Notes under the pieces: generated by a model
Seen by the model: only the letters and a program-made list of their open reading frames with translations
Databases searched by the model: none
What the model was told of the DNA's origin: nothing
Made by a program: the position numbers and the translations under genes
Shown here: piece by piece, positions 50,581 to 55,718 of the stretch
How the letters are laid out: every line of letters starts with the position of its first letter
Position numbering within the stretch: the first letter of the stretch is position 1
From: DASWIP01 sp036397635
Lineage (GTDB): Bacteria; Actinomycetota; AC-67
NCBI GenBank assembly: GCA_036397635.1
Contig: DASWIP010000068.1
Coordinates: forward strand, 1-55,718
Reading direction: 5' to 3'
Length of the DNA stretch: 55,718 nt

Positions 50581-51213
50581 ATGGCGAACGTTGAGCGAGC
50601 TCTGAGCGCGGTCACGGAACTGGGCAATTTCATCCGCGACCAGCGTAAGAATGCCCGTCTCTCGCTGCGCAAGCTCTCGGGGATGGCAGGGATCTCCAAT
50701 CCATATCTCTCCCAGATCGAGCGGGGGCTTCGGCGCCCGTCCGCGGAGATCCTCCAAGCCATCGCCAAGTCCCTGCGGATCTCGGCCGAGACGCTCTACG
50801 TCAAGGCGGGGATCCTCGAGGAGCGCGGTGACCACGTCGACCCGGTGACAGCGATCCTCCGCGATCTGACGCTCAACGAAAAGCAGAAACAGGTCTTGAT
50901 CGAGATCTATCAGAGCTTCCGTCACGAGAACGAGCTCGAGGGCAAGGGAACCGCCGGACGCGCGGCGCAGGCCACGGCGCGCGCGACGGTGAAGCCCATG
51001 AAGCCGCGCCCGCGCACCGCGGCCGCCCGCAAGGCCGCGCCCGCCCGCAAGGCCGCGACCGGCTCTGCGAAGACCAAGAAGGCGAGCGCGGCGCGCGCTG
51101 CTCGCTCGCGCACGACGGCCAAGCGCACGACGGCCAAGCGCGCGACGGCCAAGCGCACGACGGCCAAGCGCACGACGGCAAGGCGCGCGCGAACCCGCGG
51201 GCGCCCGAGATAG
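50581..51213 (+). CDS. Xre regulator with histone-like basic tail
   Basis: A 210-residue protein. Residues 13-75 are a Cro/C1-type helix-turn-helix: LGNFIRDQRKNARLSLRKLS, AGISNPYLSQIERGL, SAEILQAIAKSLRISAETLY. The last 90 residues are Ala/Lys/Arg-rich, with TTAKR repeated, like histone H1 tails, so it may bind DNA broadly. The neighbour downstream is HbhA-like, the same pairing as the Xre gene Rv0474 and hbhA in M. tuberculosis. GGGGAG precedes the ATG. It probably represses its own promoter through the flanking inverted repeats. Confidence 0.88.
   Translation: MANVERALSAVTELGNFIRDQRKNARLSLRKLSGMAGISNPYLSQIERGLRRPSAEILQAIAKSLRISAETLYVKAGILEERGDHVDPVTAILRDLTLNEKQKQVLIEIYQSFRHENELEGKGTAGRAAQATARATVKPMKPRPRTAAARKAAPARKAATGSAKTKKASAARAARSRTTAKRTTAKRATAKRTTAKRTTARRARTRGRPR
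51111..51186. repeat. 15-bp tandem repeats encoding (TTAKR)n
   Basis: About five copies of ACGACGGCCAAGCGC with few changes, within the basic tail of the Xre regulator. Confidence 0.85.
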
Positions 51214-51371
51214 AACGTTGGCGGGGGGATGGAGACCGCAGGCTCTCGCAGCCCTCACCCGGCTGGCTCCCCTCTGTCCTCCCGCCGCAAACGTCGCAGC
51301 TCAGCACAGCGCAGGGATACATGAAGGCTCCGTTGGGTAACGCTCGGATCGATGGACAAGGAGGTGCAGTC

Positions 51372-51878
51372 ATGATGATCAAGGCGAAGAAGACATTGAA
51401 CGCGGCCGTGGGTGTCGGATCGCTGGCGCTCGAGAAGGCGCGCCAGGTTCCTCAGCAGATCACGCAGCTCCCCTCAACGCTGCGGTCCCGGGACATCACC
51501 ATCGCCCCGATCAAGATCGACACCAAGCGGATCCGCAGGTTCCAGCAGCAACTGGACATGCGCGATCTGCCGAAGACGGCTCGCACGCTCGGACAGAGCG
51601 GCGTCGATACCGCGAAGGGTTTCGTGGACGACGCCGTGCAGATGCGGAAGCGTGCATCCAAGCGCGCCGAGAAGCTGTACAACGATCTGTCCAAGCGAGG
51701 TGAGAAGGTCGTCAAGCGGGTCCGTGGCTCGGCTGCGACCAAGCGCGCGACCACGCGCACCAAGACCGCGAAGTCGCAGGTGAAGGCAGCCACGACCAGC
51801 GTGCAGAAGGCGGCGTCCGCCGGGGTCGAGGCCGTCGCGGACGCGGCGGACAAGGTTTCGGCCGAGCAGGTCAGCTAG
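51372..51878 (+). CDS. HbhA-like lysine-rich helical protein
   Basis: A 168-residue protein, low in aromatic residues and predicted to be helical, with a coiled-coil middle (MRKRASKRAEKLYNDLSKRG) and a Lys/Ala/Thr-rich end (KRATTRTKTAKSQVKAAT). This and the adjacent Xre gene match the mycobacterial heparin-binding haemagglutinin locus. HbhA binds sulphated sugars at the cell surface and can affect nucleoid or lipid bodies; the present tail is shorter in lysine, so adhesion is not assured. ATG 51372 follows a strong AAGGAGGTG. A terminator hairpin follows. Confidence 0.72.
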   Translation: MMIKAKKTLNAAVGVGSLALEKARQVPQQITQLPSTLRSRDITIAPIKIDTKRIRRFQQQLDMRDLPKTARTLGQSGVDTAKGFVDDAVQMRKRASKRAEKLYNDLSKRGEKVVKRVRGSAATKRATTRTKTAKSQVKAATTSVQKAASAGVEAVADAADKVSAEQVS

Positions 51879-51895
51879 ATCCCACATAGCACACC

Positions 51896-51922
51896 GGAGC
51901 CCGGCGGTTTCCGCCGGGCTCC
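51896..51922 (+). terminator. Intrinsic terminator-like hairpin
   Basis: GGAGCCCGGCGG (51896-51907) and CCGCCGGGCTCC (51911-51922) form a perfect 12-bp stem with a TTT loop, 17 bases after the HbhA-like gene stop. No T-run. Confidence 0.8.
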
Positions 51923-51966
51923 AGCGCGCCCGCCGGACGGCCGCGGTTGTTCAGCGCCCGCGTTGG

Positions 51967-51972
51967 TACGCT
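51967..51972 (+). promoter_or_regulatory. -10 box of the CelD-type gene
   Basis: TACGCT lies nine bases before ATG 51982 with no ribosome site. Confidence 0.35.
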
Positions 51973-51981
51973 GACGCCTCC

Positions 51982-52968
51982 ATGTCGCTCACCTTCGAGC
52001 TGCTCGCCGACGTCGAGGCGCCCGTGCGCCTCCGCGACGAGTGGCGCGCGCTCTGGGAAACCGATCCGACGGCGACCATGTTCCAGCGGCCCGAGTTCCT
52101 GCTGACCTGGATCGCGGAATTCGAAGGTCCTCCACCGGTGCTAGTGCTGGCTCGGCGTGACGAGCAGCTCGCCGGCCTCGCCGCGTTCCGGGTCGATGCC
52201 GGTGTGCTGCGGTTCCTCGGCGACCACGAGATCACCGATTACCTGGCTCCGGTTGGCTCGGACCGCGAGGCCGTTGCCGCGACGCTGCTCGAAGGGATGG
52301 CGGCGCTCGAGGGCTGGCGCAGTGCCGAGCTGCATTGCCTTGCGGTGGACACGGGATGGCCGGGGGCCATCACCGACGCGGCCAAGGGCGCCGGGTGGAT
52401 CGTCGAGGAGCAGCGTCAGGATGTGTGTCCCCGCGTCTCGCTCGAAGGCGGGTTCGATGCCTATCTCGAACGGTTGCCCGGCAAGCTTCGCCACGAGATG
52501 CTGCGCAAGGAACGGCGCCTGGCCCGGGAAGCCGGCGCCTACACGGTTCGGCTCTCGACCGCGGCGACCCTAGACGCGGATCTTGAGCTGTTCTTCGCGA
52601 TGCATCGCTCCTCCGAGGGCGCCAAGGGGAAGTTCCTCCACCAGGGCATGGCCGGGTTCTTCACCCGGCTCGCGCATTCCTTCGAGCAGCTCGGCGCCCT
52701 GAGGCTCTCGTGGCTGGAGGTCGGGGACTCGACACTTGCGGCTGTGCTGTCATTCGCTGATCGAGACGGCTGGCGCGTGTACAACTCGGCGTTCGATCAC
52801 AGCAGGCGGGCCCTCGCGCCCGGCATGGTGCTGATGAGCGAGACCATCAGGCTGGCTGCGAGGGAAGGTGCGCTCACCCTCGATCTGCTTCGGGGTGACG
52901 AGCCTTACAAGTACCGGTTCGGAGCGGTTGGGCTGCCGCTGGTCCAGTTGACGCTGAGCCGAAGCTAG
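51982..52968 (+). CDS. CelD/BcsL-family acetyltransferase
   Basis: A 328-residue protein of the GNAT/FemAB-like fold: MFQRPEFLLTWIAEF near the start, RLPGKLRHEMLRKERRLARE in the middle and AAVLSFADRDGWRVYNSAFD near the end. Relatives are annotated as cellulose-biosynthesis CelD-like acyltransferases, acting on polysaccharide or peptidoglycan precursors; the substrate is unknown. It precedes mshA by 44 bases and could be in the same transcript. Confidence 0.85.
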   Translation: MSLTFELLADVEAPVRLRDEWRALWETDPTATMFQRPEFLLTWIAEFEGPPPVLVLARRDEQLAGLAAFRVDAGVLRFLGDHEITDYLAPVGSDREAVAATLLEGMAALEGWRSAELHCLAVDTGWPGAITDAAKGAGWIVEEQRQDVCPRVSLEGGFDAYLERLPGKLRHEMLRKERRLAREAGAYTVRLSTAATLDADLELFFAMHRSSEGAKGKFLHQGMAGFFTRLAHSFEQLGALRLSWLEVGDSTLAAVLSFADRDGWRVYNSAFDHSRRALAPGMVLMSETIRLAAREGALTLDLLRGDEPYKYRFGAVGLPLVQLTLSRS

Positions 52969-53012
52969 GGAAGGGTTGCGGGACCCGCCGCGTTAGACCT
53001 TCGCGGGAGACT

Positions 53013-54296
53013 ATGTACGAGACCATCAGGGACGACCACGAGGTCCTGCGCGCCCCATCGACGGTGCGCCGCGCCGCCATGGTCTCGGTTCACACGTGCC
53101 CGCTGGACCAGCCGGGGACCGGCGATTCGGGGGGCATGAACGTCTCGATCCGCCAAGTGGCTCGCCGGCTCGCCGAGATGGGCGTCGAGGTCGATATCTT
53201 CACGCGCGCCTCCTCGGGGCGCGGGTCGTGGATCGGCGAGGTCGATCAGGGGGTTCGCGTCATCCACCTCGAGGCCGGCCCCGATCAGCCCATCCCCAAA
53301 GCCGACCTGCCCGAGCATCTGTGCGCGTTCCTGTACGCGATGCTGCGTTTCGAGGCCGACGAGGCGGCGCGCCTCGGCGTGGACGGCCCGCTCTACGACG
53401 TGATCCACAGCCACTACTGGCTGTCGGGGTGGGTGGGACGCCACGCACGCGAGCGCTGGAGTGTGCCGCTCTTCCACACGTTCCATACGCTCGGCCGGGT
53501 CAAGAACCTGACGCTCGCGCCCGGCGATACGCCTGAACCGCCCGTTCGCCTCGCGAACGAGGAGCGGATCGTGCACACCGCCGATTGCGTCCTGGCTCCC
53601 ACGGAGCACGAGGCCCACGAACTCGTGCATCTGTACGGGGCGGATCCGAGTGCCGTCAGCGTCGTCTCACCCGGCGTGGATACCGCGGTGTTCCGGCCGG
53701 GGACGAAGAACGTCGGCAAGGACGGCGTCTTGATCCTGTTCGTGGGTCGTCTGCAACCCCTGAAAGCTCCCGACATCGCCGTCCGCGCGCTGGCCGCGCT
53801 GGACCGGCGTGCGCCGGCGCTGCGCGCGCGGCTGGTCGTGCTGGGCGGGCCGTCGGGAAGCGCGGGCACCTCGCCCGACGCGCTCGGTCGGCTCGCGACC
53901 GAGCTGGGCATCGCCGACCGGATCGAGCTCCACCCGCCGGTGCCGCAAACCGAGCTGGCCGCGTGGTACCGCGCCGCCGACCTCGTGGTCGTGCCCTCCC
54001 GCAGCGAGTCGTTCGGGCTGGTGGCGCTCGAGGCTGCCGCCTGCGGCACGCCTGTTGTCGCGACCGACGTCGGAGGCCTGCGTACCACGGTGCGGGACGG
54101 TGTCACCGGCCTGCTGGTGCCCGGCGCCGACGCCGGCGCATACGCCGATGCCATGCACGGGATCCTCACCGAGCCCGGCCTCGCGCGCGCGATGGGGGAG
54201 GCCGGCGCACGCTTCGCCACGCGATTCGACTGGCGGAATGCCGCCGCCGGGCTTCTCGATGCCTACGAGCAGCGCGTCGCAACCGCTCGCGTGTGA
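53013..54296 (+). CDS. mshA: MshA-type glycosyltransferase (mycothiol)
   Basis: A 427-residue GT-B glycosyltransferase (GT4). The N-terminal MVSVHTCPLDQPGTGDSGGM is the conserved entry of MshA, and ILFVGRLQPLKAPDIAVRAL and SRSESFGLVALEAAACGTPVV are the donor-binding regions. MshA transfers GlcNAc from UDP-GlcNAc to inositol 3-phosphate, the first step of mycothiol synthesis. ATG 53013 has GGGAG upstream; a start at 53079 would begin at the conserved domain. Neighbour YbjN is also next to mshA in mycobacteria. The activity is inferred from motif conservation. Confidence 0.88.
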   Translation: MYETIRDDHEVLRAPSTVRRAAMVSVHTCPLDQPGTGDSGGMNVSIRQVARRLAEMGVEVDIFTRASSGRGSWIGEVDQGVRVIHLEAGPDQPIPKADLPEHLCAFLYAMLRFEADEAARLGVDGPLYDVIHSHYWLSGWVGRHARERWSVPLFHTFHTLGRVKNLTLAPGDTPEPPVRLANEERIVHTADCVLAPTEHEAHELVHLYGADPSAVSVVSPGVDTAVFRPGTKNVGKDGVLILFVGRLQPLKAPDIAVRALAALDRRAPALRARLVVLGGPSGSAGTSPDALGRLATELGIADRIELHPPVPQTELAAWYRAADLVVVPSRSESFGLVALEAAACGTPVVATDVGGLRTTVRDGVTGLLVPGADAGAYADAMHGILTEPGLARAMGEAGARFATRFDWRNAAAGLLDAYEQRVATARV

Positions 54297-54297
54297 T

Positions 54298-54311
54298 CCC
54301 GGGGCCCCGGG
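54298..54311. repeat. 14-bp GC palindrome after mshA
   Basis: CCCGGGGCCCCGGG lies one base after the mshA TGA. It may serve as a weak terminator or attenuator. Confidence 0.45.
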
Positions 54312-54332
54312 TCAGGCCGCGAGATGGTCGCC

Positions 54333-54338
54333 TATGAT
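54333..54338 (+). promoter_or_regulatory. -10 box of a leaderless GNAT gene
   Basis: TATGAT is six bases before ATG 54345. No ribosome site is present. Confidence 0.45.
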
Positions 54339-54344
54339 GGGTGC

Positions 54345-54878
54345 ATGATCAGCGGCAAGCAGGTCGTCCTTCGTCGGGTCGAGCCCAGCGACCACCCGGA
54401 CATCAGACGGTGGCAGAACGATCCCGAGGTCTTTCGGTGGATGGACTACGCGCGCCCCTTCAGCTTGGACGACATCCGCCGCAGCGAGGAGCGGGCGATC
54501 GACGAGGGGATCCCATTCATCATCGAGGCCGAGGGCCGAGGAATCGGCAGGACGGGCCTGAACAACTTCCGACGCCGTGACCGCCTCGCGTCGCTGTACA
54601 TCTTCGTGGGTGAGCGAGACGTGTGGGGCAAGGGCTACGGCTTCGACGCGCTGCTGACGCTGCTCGCCTACGGGTTCGACGTCCTGAACCTCCGGCGCAT
54701 CGAGCTGTGGATGCTCGCCGACAACGAGCGGGCGCTGCGGATGTACAAGCGCGCCGGGTTTCGCGAGGACGCGCGCTTGCCCGAGCGCTCGTGGCGCGAC
54801 GGTGAGTACATCGATCATCTCATCTTGAGCATCTCTCCAGAGGAGTCCGCTCCCATCCGCGCACAGTACGGCTACTGA
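54345..54878 (+). CDS. GNAT acetyltransferase, RimJ/RimL type
   Basis: A 177-residue N-acetyltransferase. VVLRRVEPSDHPDIRRWQND is the usual start; ASLYIFVGERDVWGKGYGFD contains the acetyl-CoA-binding stretch; RRIELWMLADNERALRMYKR and GFREDARLPE close the fold. It moves acetyl from acetyl-CoA to a protein N-terminus or small amine. ATG 54345 lies six bases after TATGAT. The gene is between mshA and the YbjN gene. Substrate unknown. Confidence 0.9.
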   Translation: MISGKQVVLRRVEPSDHPDIRRWQNDPEVFRWMDYARPFSLDDIRRSEERAIDEGIPFIIEAEGRGIGRTGLNNFRRRDRLASLYIFVGERDVWGKGYGFDALLTLLAYGFDVLNLRRIELWMLADNERALRMYKRAGFREDARLPERSWRDGEYIDHLILSISPEESAPIRAQYGY

Positions 54879-54883
54879 TCCCG

Positions 54884-55345
54884 GTGGCCTCGGCGGTCGA
54901 TGTCATCGAGTCCTACCTCCGCGACGCCGGCATCGAGCATGCGCGCGCAGCCGATCACCGATGGGTCGCGATGCTGCGCGGCGAACGGAAGCTAACGATC
55001 CCGCTGTCGCTGACAATCCGGGGCGACGTGCTGCACATCGAGTCCTTCTTCATGCGCCGGCCTCAGGAGAACCTCGATCGCTTCTACGAGATGCTGTTGC
55101 GCCGGAACGCGCGGAGCTTCGGGGTCGCGTTCGCGCTCGACGGCATCGGCGATGTCTATCTGGTGGGACGGCGCGGCGTCGAAGGCCTGACCGAGGGCGA
55201 GCTCGACCGTATCCTCGGCGCTGTCCTGATAGAGGCGGACGGGTTGTTCGACGCCGCGATCGAGATCGGGTTCGCCACATACCTCTCCGCCGACCGGCGG
55301 TGGCGGGAGGCGACCGGGACGCTCCCGGCGCCGCCGGGTGCGTGA
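54884..55345 (+). CDS. YbjN domain protein
   Basis: A 153-residue soluble protein of the YbjN (type III chaperone-like) fold: VIESYLRDAGIEH, RKLTIPLSLTIRGDVLHIES, ENLDRFYEMLLRRN, GELDRILGAVLIEADGL. The mycobacterial gene after mshA (Rv0487) is of this family, so the neighbourhood is conserved. Role unknown; links to sensory regulation have been suggested for E. coli YbjN. GTG start 5 bases after the GNAT stop. Confidence 0.82.
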   Translation: MASAVDVIESYLRDAGIEHARAADHRWVAMLRGERKLTIPLSLTIRGDVLHIESFFMRRPQENLDRFYEMLLRRNARSFGVAFALDGIGDVYLVGRRGVEGLTEGELDRILGAVLIEADGLFDAAIEIGFATYLSADRRWREATGTLPAPPGA

Positions 55346-55430
55346 TCGCGTCGAGCAGCTCGTCCCATTCGCGTCGAGCAGCTCGTCCATTCGCGTCGAG
55401 CAGCTCGTCCCATTCGCGTCGAGCAGCTCG
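55346..55430. repeat. 22-23-bp tandem repeat after the YbjN gene
   Basis: Four copies beginning TCGCGTCGAGCAGCTCG (55346, 55369, 55391, 55414) start on the base after the TGA. The unit is 23 bp, with the second copy one base shorter. Confidence 0.9.
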
Positions 55431-55718
55431 TTCGGGGTGCCCGCGACGTACGTGTTTTTTTTCCCGATGGCTGCGACCTCGCTGACCTGCGATTTTGCTG
55501 CACCACCAGGCATTTTGCCGTTCTTGTATCGGCGGATCGCCGTTGGTAGCTTGCGCCTGCCCCGAGCGGCTGGAACGACAGCCGATACGGGATCCGACTG
55601 GGACTGCGGCGGGCGGGCTGACCGTAAGGAGCCCAACCGAGTGGGGGTGCACTGTCAGGTTGGTGGCGACGGCCAAGTCGCTGATCTGGCGGGTAAACTA
55701 CCAGTAGGGTAAGCGACC
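55431..55718. other. Unassigned leader or intergenic region
   Basis: 288 bp without a convincing gene. It starts with a T8 run (about 55454-55461). The last 110 bases include AAGGAGCCCAACCG and GGGGGTGCACTG and could be a structured leader of a gene beyond the window; no known RNA family was identified with confidence. Confidence 0.35.

Noticed and set aside
1..55718. Selenoprotein genes expected from the Sec tRNA
   Set aside because: No recognised gene in the window has a convincing in-frame TGA with a conserved redox context.
55600..55718. Annotation as a ydaO-type or other named riboswitch
   Set aside because: Only partial resemblance (GAGCCCAACC, GGGGGTG); key conserved segments could not be aligned by eye.

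Overview
The window is 55.7 kb of high-GC DNA with dense, short-spaced genes. It looks like an actinomycetote outside the well-studied genera. Support comes from an MshA-type mycothiol glycosyltransferase followed by a YbjN gene, an Xre regulator next to an HbhA-like protein (the same neighbourhood as in mycobacteria), frequent GTG/TTG starts, an RsiG-like protein, a tRNA without an encoded CCA, and many TANNNT -10 boxes placed 6-9 bases before a start codon (leaderless-type genes). No rRNA, phage, IS element or CRISPR array was seen.

Layout. 1-0.35 kb: a selenocysteine tRNA on the minus strand. 0.3-15.6 kb: a block of exported proteins: metallophosphoesterase, lysyl-oxidase-like protein, LPXTG-anchored LVIVD propeller, PQQ-type propeller, two cupredoxins, a PHM-like copper monooxygenase fused to a cupredoxin, and an amidohydrolase with a TetR regulator. 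Several are probably copper proteins, so this reads as an extracellular redox island. 15.8-19.8 kb: CorA and a minimal Tad pilus cluster (tadA-tadB-tadC-flp). 19.8-24.3 kb: a VapBC module, a sialidase-like Asp-box protein and a ThuA-domain protein. 24.3-32.0 kb, read leftward: ECF sigma factor, zinc-motif anti-sigma factor, ABC ATPase, four permease-type membrane proteins, Cu/Zn superoxide dismutase and a small membrane protein, arranged as one probable operon.

32.0-38.8 kb: two coupled acyl-CoA dehydrogenases (the first carries a palindromic in-frame insert), a Phd/PIN toxin-antitoxin pair with a leaderless promoter, an S15/CocE-type hydrolase and a siroheme-pathway dehydrogenase. 38.9-44.2 kb: a heterodimeric ABC exporter with one degenerate ATPase site, divergent from an acyl-CoA synthetase. 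44.2-49.0 kb: histidine kinase, RsiG-like protein, response regulator, HD-GYP phosphodiesterase, phosphoesterase and asparaginase II, suggesting a two-component/c-di-GMP signalling group. 49.0-50.4 kb: two exported proteins. 50.5-55.7 kb: Xre regulator, HbhA-like protein, CelD-type acetyltransferase, MshA, GNAT acetyltransferase and YbjN, then an uninterpreted GC-rich 3' region.

Two sequence habits recur: short tandem repeats just after stop codons, and leaderless-type promoters. Assignments rest on motif reading only; no database search was possible.
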